This document shows positions 26,570 through 35,095 of a stretch of DNA of 64,000 nucleotides, piece after piece. The DNA comes from an uncultured Bacteroidales bacterium (GTDB lineage: Bacteria; Bacteroidota; Bacteroidia; Bacteroidales; P3): contig ONQD01000006.1 of the NCBI GenBank assembly GCA_900319865.1, forward strand, positions 1 through 64,000, given 5' to 3'. Position numbers and translations under genes: made by a program. The notes under the pieces are model-generated. The model was not told where the DNA came from. It made no database searches and worked only from the letters and a program-made list of their open reading frames with translations. Within the stretch, counting starts at the first letter, position 1; each line of letters starts with the position of its first letter.

Positions 26570-26926
26570 TTAGAAGTCATCGCGCTCTACCAAAAGGATG
26601 TCGTTTTGGGGAACGATGAAGAATTTCTCATTATTGTAGCGTATTTCGATGGCGCTGCGCTGGAGGAAAAGGGCAAGGTCGCCGGGCTGGACCTGCAGAG
26701 GCAGGTAACGGGGGCCGTTGTCGGAAGGTTTCCAGGAATCGCCATCGTCCATGGAGGGCAAAGGATAGCCCGGGCCGCATTTGAGGATATAGCCCGACTG
26801 CACTTTTTCTTTGTCTTGGTAGCCTGCCGGGAGATAGAGACCGCTGCGTGTGCGGTCGACGGTGTCGGAGGGTTTGATTAAAACCCTGTCACCCACAACT
26901 ATAATCTTGTCTAAATTGGTGTTCAT
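26570..26926 (-). CDS. GroES-like (Cpn10 family) protein
   Basis: A 118-residue protein with the Cpn10 fold pattern: VVGDRVLIKPSDTVDRTRSGLYLP at the N-terminus, GPGYPLP with an insertion in the middle, PGDLALFLQRSAIEIRYNNEKFFIV and ILLVE at the end. It is longer and more divergent than true GroES (about 90-95 residues) and no groEL is adjacent. It may be a specialised co-chaperonin or a structural homologue. ATG 26924-26926 is chosen because the longer frame spans the promoter box. Located upstream of alaS, same strand. Confidence 0.8.
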   Translation of the reverse strand: MNTNLDKIIVVGDRVLIKPSDTVDRTRSGLYLPAGYQDKEKVQSGYILKCGPGYPLPSMDDGDSWKPSDNGPRYLPLQVQPGDLALFLQRSAIEIRYNNEKFFIVPQNDILLVERDDF

Positions 26927-26944
26927 ACCTTTAAATTGAAGTTG

Positions 26945-26952
26945 CAAAAATA
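26945..26952 (-). promoter_or_regulatory. -7 box (TATTTTTG) for groES-like/alaS
   Basis: Minus-strand TATTTTTG, 18 bases upstream of the chosen ATG, implying a very short leader. Confidence 0.45.
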
Positions 26953-27314
26953 CAAAAAAAATAGCAAACAACAAGAATTAAATCTATTATACGATGAAGA
27001 TAGTTTGACAGGTGTCAGGCCAACGCAACTATGAGCAGCAAGGAGTGCATGAATGTATCAGTTGACAAAGAATACAAAACCTGTTGCGGAAAAGCATGAG
27101 AAACGGAGTATAGATTAACGGACAGCGACACAAACCGGGAAATGCCCTGTGCCCCAATAACAAAATAGGCAAAATGAATAGGTTAAAAGAATCTATCTAT
27201 CAATAATTGTGGAGTGAATGATAATCAAATTCATAAAGAGGAACGCGGGGATACAATAGACGGCATCTATTAACAAATTGACAGAAAATCGATGTGTCTA
27301 TTGAAAAACATTTG
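26953..27314. other. Intergenic region without visible gene
   Basis: About 360 bases between divergent units. I see no ORF with coding character, no tRNA and no clear hairpin with a T-run. Confidence 0.4.
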
Positions 27315-27322
27315 TATCTTTG
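27315..27322 (+). promoter_or_regulatory. -7 box (TATCTTTG) for the thioredoxin-rubredoxin-oxyR unit
   Basis: Exact TAnnTTTG match about 65 bases upstream of ATG 27387. Any OxyR-binding site in the preceding AT-rich stretch could not be identified by eye. Confidence 0.5.
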
Positions 27323-27386
27323 CAGCAGGTTAAAGCACAATGACAGATGTGCAGAAAACTAATACATACACAATTAAAAGGAAAAA

Positions 27387-27752
27387 ATGGCAACAATACA
27401 TTTGAACAAAGAAGAATTCCTGAAAAGGATTTGGGATTTTGAGAAAAGCCCGAAAGAATGGCATTTTCGGGGAGAGAGACCCGCGATAGTGGATTTCTAT
27501 GCCACATGGTGTGGTCCTTGCCAGATGCTGGCACCTGTGCTGGAGGAACTATCGGACGAGTATGCCGGAAAGATAGATATATATAAAATTGACACAGGCG
27601 AAGAAGAGGAGATGGCATCCGCCTTCGGCATAAGGAGCATCCCGAGCTTGATGTTCTGCCCCACGACCGGACACCCACAAATGCTGCTGGGGGCAATGAG
27701 CAAAACAGACCTTGAGGATGCCATGAAAAACATATTGAAAGTGAAAAAATAG
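27387..27752 (+). CDS. Thioredoxin
   Basis: A 121-residue single thioredoxin domain with the active site [16 protein letters not shown] (WCGPC) near residue 38 and the cis-proline segment [11 protein letters not shown]. It reduces disulfides in cytoplasmic proteins. The N-terminal 25 residues ([22 protein letters not shown]) are longer than in E. coli TrxA, as in several Bacteroidota homologues. It opens a small redox operon with rubredoxin (70 bases downstream) and oxyR, which suggests a role in peroxide defence. Confidence 0.93.
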   Translation: MATIHLNKEEFLKRIWDFEKSPKEWHFRGERPAIVDFYATWCGPCQMLAPVLEELSDEYAGKIDIYKIDTGEEEEMASAFGIRSIPSLMFCPTTGHPQMLLGAMSKTDLEDAMKNILKVKK

Positions 27753-27822
27753 CACCAGAGAAGAGAACACAACTATAGAGAAGAATCAAAAACAAACTAA
27801 TAAACCTCAAACACACAAAAAA

Positions 27823-27981
27823 ATGAAGAAATACAAATGTGACATCTGCGGCTGGGAGTATGACCCCGCAGTTGGAGTGCCCGAAGCGGGCATTGCACCT
27901 GGAACCCCGTGGCAGGAAGTGCCCGACGATTTTGTTTGCCCTCTTTGCGGAGTAGGCAAAGAAGACTTCTCGGAAGAGTAA
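27823..27981 (+). CDS. Rubredoxin
   Basis: A 52-residue protein with the two iron-binding knuckles CDICG (residues 6-10) and CPLCG (39-43), and the classic core [21 protein letters not shown] single Fe(Cys)4 centre carries one electron, in anaerobes often to rubrerythrin or other peroxide- and oxygen-detoxifying enzymes. ATG 27823-27825 follows an A-rich leader. It ends 13 bases before oxyR. Its gene is short and easily overlooked. Confidence 0.95.
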   Translation: MKKYKCDICGWEYDPAVGVPEAGIAPGTPWQEVPDDFVCPLCGVGKEDFSEE

Positions 27982-27994
27982 TAATGGCGAAGCG

Positions 27995-28918
27995 ATGACT
28001 CTGCAACAAATGGAGTATGTAGTGGCGGTAGACAAATACCGCCACTTCCAGCAGGCAGCCGAGGCCTGCGGGGTGACACAACCAACCCTATCGGCCATGC
28101 TGAGCAAATTAGAGGAAGAGCTGGACATTCGGATATTCGACCGAACGAACAAGGCCGTCCACCCCACCGAAGTGGGACAGAAAATAATACGGCAAGCCCA
28201 ACGGGCTGTGAGCGAGGCACACCGGCTGAAAGAGGTGGTGGCGGAAGAACGCGAACGGCTGACCGGAAGTTTGCGGTTGCGGATAGGCCCCACCATTGCA
28301 CCGTATATAGTGCCCAAGTTCATTGAGCTGTACACAAACCAGTTTTCCACAATGGATTTGACAATAGAGGAGGTGAAATCGGAACCAATGTTCGGTGAAT
28401 TGCAGAAGAATATGGCCGATATAGGCATTGCCATAACAGGCGATGCACCCGACGGGATATTCCAGATACCCCTCTACACTGAACCATTCTACATCTACCT
28501 GGCTGAAAACTACCGACACAACAAGAACAGTTTCAGTCCGAAGGACCTTGCATCGGAGAACATGTGGGTGATGAAAGAAGCCCAATGCTTCCGCGACAGC
28601 GCTTTCAGTTTCTGCAAGGGACAGAAAACCGGACGCCAAATATATGAAGCCGGAAGCATTACTACCCTGATACAGATAGTGGACCACATTGGAGGATACA
28701 CCATAATTCCCGAAATGCACCTCCCATTCCTGAACGACGCGCAACGCAAACAAGTGAGACCAATAGAAGGAGACTATATCAGCTATCGCAAAGTGTCGAT
28801 GTACATACGAAACCATGAAGTACGCCAAAGGCTGGTGCAGAGTGTGGTGGACACACTGAAAGCAATTGTGCCCGCATCGATGCACGACAGCTATATAAGA
28901 AGGCCCATACAATTGTGA
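27995..28918 (+). CDS. oxyR: OxyR-type LysR regulator, peroxide sensor
   Basis: A 307-residue LysR-family regulator. The N-terminal helix-turn-helix reads FQQAAEACGVTQPTLSAMLS; the effector domain starts near GSLRLRIGPTIAPY. The redox switch is present as CFRDSAFSFC, which lines up with Cys199-LRDQAMGF-Cys208 of E. coli OxyR, so H2O2 sensing by disulfide formation is expected. It lies directly behind thioredoxin and rubredoxin, a fitting pair of targets or re-reducing partners. An earlier ATG at 27984 is out of frame and stops after four codons. Confidence 0.92.
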   Translation: MTLQQMEYVVAVDKYRHFQQAAEACGVTQPTLSAMLSKLEEELDIRIFDRTNKAVHPTEVGQKIIRQAQRAVSEAHRLKEVVAEERERLTGSLRLRIGPTIAPYIVPKFIELYTNQFSTMDLTIEEVKSEPMFGELQKNMADIGIAITGDAPDGIFQIPLYTEPFYIYLAENYRHNKNSFSPKDLASENMWVMKEAQCFRDSAFSFCKGQKTGRQIYEAGSITTLIQIVDHIGGYTIIPEMHLPFLNDAQRKQVRPIEGDYISYRKVSMYIRNHEVRQRLVQSVVDTLKAIVPASMHDSYIRRPIQL

Positions 28919-29056
28919 AGAATAGTGTGCTGCGTCGGCCGAACAGCAATCCCTGACACCATACAGCAGACACCAAGAACAAAACACCTCCCAAGTGGGC
29001 AGGACAGCAAATGTGTTAATCAATTATTAACGGGCAAATATATCAGCTTTTTTTAG

Positions 29057-29064
29057 TAACTTTG
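29057..29064 (+). promoter_or_regulatory. -7 box (TAACTTTG) for the fucosidase gene
   Basis: Matches TAnnTTTG; about 53 bases before ATG 29118. Confidence 0.45.
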
Positions 29065-29117
29065 CAACGTGTAATGTATCCACACCAATACTATTACACA
29101 CTGAAAATGTTACACTT

Positions 29118-30551
29118 ATGAAGAAATGTAAATATATTGCTGTCCTTCTACTGCTCGGCATGTGGTTTTCCGCCCCCATGCAGGCACAAGAAGTGCAGCC
29201 CACCTGGGAGTCACTGAACCAAAGAGGCTATCCCCAATGGTTTCAGGATGCCAAATTGGGTATATTTGTACACTGGGGGCTCTATTCCGTTCCCGCCTAC
29301 TCGGCCGCCGACGGATATGCCGAATGGTTCTACAGAGGGTTGATGCTGGGCGACAGCATCCGCTCGACAGAAATGCTCGACTTCAACAAACGTTGGGGCT
29401 ACCTGCTGGGAGACCAGTGGAGCGGACGACTGAGCAACAGCGACGCCGTAAAACAGAAACCCAGACTCACCGACCTCTATACCCTATATGCCCAGACTTG
29501 GTTTGCACAACACTGGAATCCTGACCAATGGGCCGAACTCTTTGCCCAATCGGGAGCAAAATACGTGGTGCTGGTGACCAAACACCACGACGGATACTGC
29601 CTGTGGCCCAGCCGCTACCAGCCCAACTGGAACAGCATGGTGACTGGCCCCCATCAGGACATTGTGGGAAAACTGACCACATCGGTTCGCAATGCCGGTC
29701 TGAAGATGGGCTTTTACTACTCGCTCACCGAATGGACCAACAGCCTGCATATATGGATGCACGACCCTGACAGCGCCATTGGCGAATATGTGGACAGGTA
29801 CATGACTCCGCAATTCAAAGAGTTGGTAACCAAATATAAACCCAGCCTCATATTTGCCGACGGCGAATGGCAGAACACTGCCGAACAGTTTCACGCCAAA
29901 GAACTTATCTCATGGTATTACAACACCGTGGGACCGGAAGCCATAGTGAACGACCGCTGGGGCGAAGGCACACAGCACGGATTCAAGACCCCCGAATACA
30001 AGGGAGCCATTGCCGACACCGTCCGCCCCTGGGCCGAATGCCGCGGCATAGGACGCTCGTTCGGGCTGAACAGAAATGAGCCTCTGAGCAACTACCTGAC
30101 AAGCGACTCGCTGATACGTCATTTTGTGAAACTCGTGGCTGCCGGCGGCGGCATGACCCTGAATGTGGGTCCCGATGCCGACGGCACCATCCCCATGCTA
30201 CAGCAGGAGCGCCTCATTGACCTGGGCAACTGGCTAAAAACGAACGGCGAAGCCATATATGGTTCACGCCCATACAAAAAAATGTGCGAAAGCGACAGCA
30301 CCGTATACTACACCCGAAACAATGGGAACCTCTATGCTATCGCCACACACATCAACAGCAAGACACTGGTCCTGAAAAACATGCCCAAACCCAGCATCCT
30401 TTCACAGGTCACCCTGTTGGGCTGCGACAAACATATCAGCCATTTCTATTTTGCCGGAAGCCTCTACATCAGGCTGAACAACCTCACCCTTGAAGACTTC
30501 AACAAGAACAAGGGGGCGTGGGTGTTCCGCATCACAAAATATGGCAACTGA
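29118..30551 (+). CDS. Alpha-L-fucosidase, GH29 family
   Basis: A 477-residue secreted glycosidase with a signal peptide (IAVLLLLGMWFSAPMQAQ). GH29 signatures: KLGIFVHWGLYSVPAY, YAEWFYRG, YVVLVTKHHDGYCLWPS, GFYYSLTEW, and IFADGEW, where the Asp is in the position of the catalytic nucleophile. PEAIVNDRWG and GGGMTLNVGPDADGTIP are also typical. It removes fucose from host or plant glycans, probably in the periplasm; no lipobox was seen. It stands alone with its own promoter, not in a polysaccharide-utilisation locus within this window. Confidence 0.93.
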   Translation: MKKCKYIAVLLLLGMWFSAPMQAQEVQPTWESLNQRGYPQWFQDAKLGIFVHWGLYSVPAYSAADGYAEWFYRGLMLGDSIRSTEMLDFNKRWGYLLGDQWSGRLSNSDAVKQKPRLTDLYTLYAQTWFAQHWNPDQWAELFAQSGAKYVVLVTKHHDGYCLWPSRYQPNWNSMVTGPHQDIVGKLTTSVRNAGLKMGFYYSLTEWTNSLHIWMHDPDSAIGEYVDRYMTPQFKELVTKYKPSLIFADGEWQNTAEQFHAKELISWYYNTVGPEAIVNDRWGEGTQHGFKTPEYKGAIADTVRPWAECRGIGRSFGLNRNEPLSNYLTSDSLIRHFVKLVAAGGGMTLNVGPDADGTIPMLQQERLIDLGNWLKTNGEAIYGSRPYKKMCESDSTVYYTRNNGNLYAIATHINSKTLVLKNMPKPSILSQVTLLGCDKHISHFYFAGSLYIRLNNLTLEDFNKNKGAWVFRITKYGN

Positions 30552-30648
30552 CAACATACCGTTGACACACAAAAACTGCAGCACGCCACACAAGTGAGCG
30601 TAGTGGTTGTGTGGCCGTATAAAAACAATCCGAAATAAAACAGCTTTC

Positions 30649-31728
30649 ATGCCCGTATTCGAAGCCTCGTCCATCCAAACCGTTGCCCTTCACCGCGTGG
30701 GCAACAAAGCCACTGAGGAAGGTTATGTGCTCTCCTCCCAACCCATTCCTCTAAACGAACAGCTGCAGGACATACTGATAAAATACTGCCTCTCGCCATT
30801 CAAAGCGGAAGAATACTACCACCTGTATGACGACGAGAACGTGGAAATGAACACGATATACGATTGCTGCGCCAATATCTTTGCCGACCCGGAATGTCTC
30901 ATAGAGGAATCGCAAAGAATGGCTAAACATCTATACGATGCGTCGACTCATGCAAACATCAAAGGCGGTGACCTGTTCGTGGTCTATTTCGCACAATGCA
31001 TGTTGAATGGAGAAACCATGGACGCTGTGGGCATATTCAAGTCAGAGAACAAAGAGACCTTCCTGAAAGTGGTTCACGGAGAAGAGCAATGGAGCACCGC
31101 CGACAATGACCCTAGCGCCCACGCCGAATACCATTTGGAAGCGGACAAAGGCATAAACCCCGACAAACTTGACAAAGGTGCCCTCATCTTCAACACCGAA
31201 GCCGAAAAGGGATACATAGTGAGTGTTGTGGATGCCACCAACCGCACCACCGACGCCCTGTATTGGAAAGACACCTTTCTCCGCATACGCCAACGCGAGG
31301 ACGGCTATTTCAACACCCACACCGAGATGAGTGCCTACAAGAAGTTCATCACCGACGAGCTTCCCCAACAGTTTGAAGGGGTGAGCAAAGCCGACCAAGC
31401 CGACATGCTGAACCGTTGCAGCAACTACTTCAAACAGAACGACAACTTCGACCTACAGTCATTTACAGAAGAGGTAATTGCCCAGCCGGAAGTGATTGAC
31501 AGCTTCAAAGAATACCGTGAGCAATACCAACAAGAAAACGATGTGCTGATGCCCGAGAGCTACGACATCAACGAGAGTGCCGTAAAGAAACAGTCACGTG
31601 CCTACAAGAGCGTGATAAAACTCGACAAGAATTTCCATATCTATGTGCACGGCAACCGCGAACTGATAGAACAGGGCGAGGACGAGAAAGGCAAATACTA
31701 CAAAGTGTACTACAGCGAAGAGAGCTGA
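30649..31728 (+). CDS. Nucleoid-associated protein, NdpA/YejK-like
   Basis: A 359-residue cytoplasmic protein matching the 37-kDa nucleoid-associated family: an N-terminal segment (QTVALHRVGNKATEEGYVLS), KGGDLFVVYFAQCMLNGETM and VGIFKSENKETFLKV in the central domain, then KGALIFNTEAEKGYIVSVVD and YWKDTFLRIRQREDGYFNT. The family is thought to bind DNA; its precise job is unclear. ATG 30649 is chosen over an upstream frame beginning at 30607. It is about 100 bases downstream of the fucosidase gene. Confidence 0.85.
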   Translation: MPVFEASSIQTVALHRVGNKATEEGYVLSSQPIPLNEQLQDILIKYCLSPFKAEEYYHLYDDENVEMNTIYDCCANIFADPECLIEESQRMAKHLYDASTHANIKGGDLFVVYFAQCMLNGETMDAVGIFKSENKETFLKVVHGEEQWSTADNDPSAHAEYHLEADKGINPDKLDKGALIFNTEAEKGYIVSVVDATNRTTDALYWKDTFLRIRQREDGYFNTHTEMSAYKKFITDELPQQFEGVSKADQADMLNRCSNYFKQNDNFDLQSFTEEVIAQPEVIDSFKEYREQYQQENDVLMPESYDINESAVKKQSRAYKSVIKLDKNFHIYVHGNRELIEQGEDEKGKYYKVYYSEES

Positions 31729-31757
31729 GCCCAAGACACAGAGGTGCCGACAGAAGG

Positions 31758-32528
31758 TCAGATAATCTGAAGGGACTTCAGCGCGTACTCTATGCCCTCT
31801 TCATCCACCGAGGTGGTGACAAAATCGGCATGCCGTTTCACCTCGTCGGCGGCGTTGCCCATAGCCACACCGATGCCACAATAATCAAGCATCTCTATGT
31901 CGTTCCCGCCGTCGCCGAAACCGATACACTCTTCCCGCGCAATGCCGAAATGGCGAATCATACACTCTATGCCCGAAGCCTTGCTGTTCGAGGCATTCAC
32001 CAAGTCGCTGAATCCGGGATGCCATCGGGGCAGGCGGCAGTGGGGCAACATCTCCAGCACCTTCGCATCGGCCTCGGCTGGCATAATAGCAATAATCTGA
32101 TAGGTTTTGCGCCCCTTCATCTCGTTGATATCGAGCAGTGGAGGCATCTGGAACTCCAACTGGTTGCGTATCGCTATAGCCACAGGATCCGAAAGTGTGT
32201 TCACAAACATCTCGTGTTCTGTGAAAATCATAGTACACAAATGATTGTCGCGGGCATAATCCAGCCAGCGGTCCGTCTCCTCCTGTGGGATAGGGTTGCT
32301 CAGAAGCACCTTATCGCCCACAAAACAATAGCCCCCGTTCATGGTGACATATCCGTCAAAACTGACCGGCATTTCCGGAATCAGAACCATCGGGCGACCC
32401 GAGGAGATGAAAGTGCGTATTCCCTTGCGGTGCAACGCGTCGAAGGCACGTACGGTGCCCTCCGATACAGCATGTGTGGTGAAACTCAGCAGTGTGCCGT
32501 CTATATCAAAAAATGCAGCTTTTATCAA
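31758..32528 (-). CDS. HAD-superfamily phosphatase (Cof type)
   Basis: About 256 residues. Motif I FFDIDGTLLSF (nucleophile Asp), motif II ISSGR, and motif IV GFGDGGNDIEMLDYCG near the end, with a large cap domain between, as in Cof-type sugar phosphatases. The start is uncertain. No ATG lies before motif I, so I use TTG 32526-32528, which begins the fold directly; another TTG at 32594 would add 22 residues and begin just after the PNP stop. It is the last gene of the rdgB operon. Substrate unknown, probably a phosphorylated metabolite. Confidence 0.85.
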   Translation of the reverse strand: MIKAAFFDIDGTLLSFTTHAVSEGTVRAFDALHRKGIRTFISSGRPMVLIPEMPVSFDGYVTMNGGYCFVGDKVLLSNPIPQEETDRWLDYARDNHLCTMIFTEHEMFVNTLSDPVAIAIRNQLEFQMPPLLDINEMKGRKTYQIIAIMPAEADAKVLEMLPHCRLPRWHPGFSDLVNASNSKASGIECMIRHFGIAREECIGFGDGGNDIEMLDYCGIGVAMGNAADEVKRHADFVTTSVDEEGIEYALKSLQII

Positions 32529-32599
32529 TTCAGTTCTAATAGTTGTTTTTAGTAATACAAATTCAACGCAGGAGCCGAAACCCCAACCCGGCAAAGCAT

Positions 32600-33421
32600 C
32601 TAAAGCATTGCAATCATTTCGGCAAAAAGTACCGACATGCGCTGTGCGGCGGCATTTGCAGCACGCACCACATCGTCGCCGTCGTTGAGATTATCCTCGC
32701 TCAACGCGTTGGCCTGGTTGGTGATAACACTCATGCCGAAAACCTCCATTCCGCTATGTCGCGCAACAATAGCCTCGGGCACAGTGGACATACCCACTGC
32801 ATCGCCTCCCATGATGTGATACATCCGATACTCGGCCGGAGTCTCGTACGAGGGACCCGTAACGCCCACGTACACACCCATCCGCAGGAAATCGCCCACA
32901 TCGTCGGCAGCCTGTATTGCAATATCGCGCAGTCGGGGGCTGTAAGTGGTGGTCATATCCGGAAAGCGGGGACCCAGCAAATCCTCGTTGGGACCAATCA
33001 GCGGATTGGGCATCATATTGATATGGTCGGTAATCACCATCAAATCGCCCACATTGAAAGCAGGATTCATGGTCCCGGCGGCATTGCTGATAAGAAGCAC
33101 CTTGATGCCCAGCCGCGCCATCACGCGCACCGGGAACGTCACCACCTGCATGGAATAGCCTTCATAATAGTGGAAGCGTCCCTGCATAGCCATAACGCGC
33201 TTGCCACCCAATGTGCCAATAATCAGGTTGCCGTCGTGACCCACCACTGTGGAGTGGGCAAAATGGGGTATCTCAACATAAGGCACAACAACCTTATCCT
33301 CTATCGCATCGGCCAAAGGGCCAAGACCGCTGCCCAAAATAACGCCCACCTCGGGCACATCGTCACTAATGAGTGAACGGATAAAGGCACAACTCTCGTC
33401 TATCTGTTCTATAATCGTCAT
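32600..33421 (-). CDS. Purine nucleoside phosphorylase (trimeric, PNP-I)
   Basis: A 273-residue enzyme splitting inosine/guanosine with phosphate to base and ribose-1-phosphate. Visible: VGVILGSGLGPLADAI (phosphate loop), MQGRFHYYEGYSM, ISNAAGTMNPAFNVGDLMVI with the GDLM segment, GPSYETPAEYRM and MSTVPEAIVARHSGM, then VITNQA with the base-contacting Asn. The trimeric class fits these motifs. It begins 44 bases after the bifunctional nuclease gene. Together with RdgB it suits purine salvage and pool clean-up. Confidence 0.93.
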   Translation of the reverse strand: MTIIEQIDESCAFIRSLISDDVPEVGVILGSGLGPLADAIEDKVVVPYVEIPHFAHSTVVGHDGNLIIGTLGGKRVMAMQGRFHYYEGYSMQVVTFPVRVMARLGIKVLLISNAAGTMNPAFNVGDLMVITDHINMMPNPLIGPNEDLLGPRFPDMTTTYSPRLRDIAIQAADDVGDFLRMGVYVGVTGPSYETPAEYRMYHIMGGDAVGMSTVPEAIVARHSGMEVFGMSVITNQANALSEDNLNDGDDVVRAANAAAQRMSVLFAEMIAML

Positions 33422-33465
33422 ATCAAAAGGTTATCAATTGGATAAATCAGTATCAATGCTTGCCG

Positions 33466-34035
33466 TCAAAGGCTGTTTTTGATTTGCTCTATGCGTTTCA
33501 GAATCTCGGCGGCCTGCTCATAGTCCTCATTCTCTTCACACTCGCGCAACATCTCCTCGAGCACCGCCAAAGTGTCGGCCGGATGAGTGACGGGGTGGTG
33601 GTTTCCCGGCAAGTTTCCTTCCAATGCCCCCTGTTCCATCGAGGTCTCCTCAAACACATTGCTATTCATATAAATGCCGCATCCCTGCAACAACGACATC
33701 ACCACCGCATCGCTGGTGCGGCAATCAAAACACTTCTCCGAAAACCCGTCGTAGAGATACATGCTGGAATAGAAAATGCCTTCGTCAAAGCGGTCGATAG
33801 TGACCCGTTTGAGGTTCAGCATATACTCGTCGAGAATGGAACTGAGCAAATTGTGCGTCAATGGCCTGCGGGCGCTGCGGCCCTCCACAGCCAGCAGGAT
33901 GGCCTGAGCCTCGGCCTCGCCTATCAGAATAGGCACCTCCTTGCGTTGCTCACGAGCTGACAAAATGAGGATATAAGCATCGCTCATCGACATGGTTTGA
34001 GAAATTCTCTCAGCAAATACTTGAATATAATCCAT
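33466..34035 (-). CDS. Bifunctional nuclease (BFN/DUF151) with C-terminal UVR motif
   Basis: A 189-residue protein. The N-terminal 130 residues match the DUF151 bifunctional nuclease family: LILSAREQRKEVPILIGEAE, LLAVEGRSARRPLTHNLLSS and CRTSDAVVMSLLQGC. The tail (LEEMLRECEENEDYEQAAEI) is a UVR/UvrB-C-type helical hairpin, a fusion common in Bacteroidota. Family members have been described as acting on DNA and RNA; the role here is not known. Its ATG overlaps the rdgB stop by one base (TAATG). Confidence 0.88.
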   Translation of the reverse strand: MDYIQVFAERISQTMSMSDAYILILSAREQRKEVPILIGEAEAQAILLAVEGRSARRPLTHNLLSSILDEYMLNLKRVTIDRFDEGIFYSSMYLYDGFSEKCFDCRTSDAVVMSLLQGCGIYMNSNVFEETSMEQGALEGNLPGNHHPVTHPADTLAVLEEMLRECEENEDYEQAAEILKRIEQIKNSL

Positions 34036-34619
34036 TACATATCGAGTGTTTTCAAATAGTCGACCAAAAGCTTCACCGCGCGGCCACGATGGCTTATTTG
34101 GTTCTTAACATCCAACGGCATCTCGGCGAAACTCACAGCAAAACGGTCGGGCATGAACACAGGGTCGTACCCGAAGCCCTCGCTGCCGTAACGCTCGGTC
34201 AGTATCACACCATCCACCCTCCCCTCAAAATATCGGGGAACACCCTGCTCCATCAGGCAAATCACAGTGCGGAAATCCGCTTTCCGGTTCGTCTTCCCGT
34301 CCAGGGCGGCCAGAAGCTTGTCAATATTGTCGTCGAACGAGCAATGCTCGCCGGCATAACGTGCGCTGTACACTCCCGGGGCTCCACCCAGGGCGTCCAC
34401 CTCAAGACCCGTGTCGTCGGCAAAACAGTCCATCCCCACTCGCTCCCACACCCACTGGGCCTTCTGCAGTGCATTTCCCTGCAGCGTATCGGAAGTTTCG
34501 GGTATATCGCCCGACAAGCCCACATCGGCAAGGCTTTTCACCTCCACCACCCCATCAAGCATTTCACTGACTTCACGTATCTTATGCTTATTATTCGTTG
34601 CAAAAACCAATGTTTTCAT
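34035..34619 (-). CDS. rdgB: RdgB/HAM1 non-canonical purine NTP pyrophosphatase
   Basis: A 194-residue enzyme hydrolysing dITP/XTP to monophosphates, preventing their incorporation. Motifs: VFATNNKHKIREV at the N-terminus, FADDTGLEVDALGGAPGVYSARYAG, and the C-terminal GSEGFGYDPVFMP and ISHRGRAVKLL. Complete and typical length. The start ATG is at 34617-34619; the ATG nine bases upstream falls inside the -7 box, so the mRNA may be nearly leaderless. First gene of the rdgB-BFN-PNP-HAD operon. Confidence 0.95.
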   Translation of the reverse strand: MKTLVFATNNKHKIREVSEMLDGVVEVKSLADVGLSGDIPETSDTLQGNALQKAQWVWERVGMDCFADDTGLEVDALGGAPGVYSARYAGEHCSFDDNIDKLLAALDGKTNRKADFRTVICLMEQGVPRYFEGRVDGVILTERYGSEGFGYDPVFMPDRFAVSFAEMPLDVKNQISHRGRAVKLLVDYLKTLDM

Positions 34620-34625
34620 ACACTG

Positions 34626-34633
34626 CAAATATA
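34626..34633 (-). promoter_or_regulatory. -7 box (TATATTTG) for the rdgB operon
   Basis: Minus-strand TATATTTG ending only seven bases before ATG 34619. Transcription would begin about two to four bases before the start codon, so translation would be close to leaderless. Confidence 0.5.
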
Positions 34634-34785
34634 CATATTTTTCCTGACATAATCACACACTCAACAAAAAAAAGTTGTATTCCGCCCCCAGCGTCCAGCA
34701 AGTTGAGCCCCAACAATAACCCGCCTACAGCCTTTTGCCCGCTTGGAAATATCTATTCCACATACTTCCTCCCTCCCCCATCCTC

Positions 34786-34946
34786 CACAGAAGGTTCGCT
34801 GTAGGTTCGCTATAGGTTCGCTATAAGTCCAATGCGGATCCGCTTTATTTCCGCTTGTTTTTCAATACTTCAATGGTATTTCAACGTTCCAAAAGCGTCG
34901 AAATACCGTTGACGTAGCGTTGAAATACCGTTGCAATAGCGAGCGC
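34786..34946 (-). repeat. Dispersed palindromic repeat, copy 1
   Basis: Read on the minus strand: two or three CAACGGTATTTCAACG-type units, an imperfect palindrome centred on GACGCTTTTGGAACG with arms CGGTATTTC / GAAATACC, then TATTGAAAAACAAGCGGA and AATAAAGCGG, then spaced AGCGAACC units. The same order and nearly the same sequence occur on the plus strand at 62830-62962. It lies between the divergent rdgB and GWxTD-protein operons. It is too short to code for a transposase; a MITE- or REP-like element is possible. Confidence 0.8.
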
Positions 34947-35095
34947 AAAGAGAACCTACACACAACCGACATAAGAACCCTTTAAACATGCAGACAATCG
35001 AAAACTCATTCATTAAATAATATTTTTTTAGTATATACAATATTTGATTGACTTTGTCGTTAAACATTAGATTGAACAGGAAAATACACATTGCC

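Noticed and set aside
34786..34946. The palindromic repeat as a transcription terminator
   Set aside because: It lies between divergent genes, so no transcript would end there, and no T-run follows the stem.
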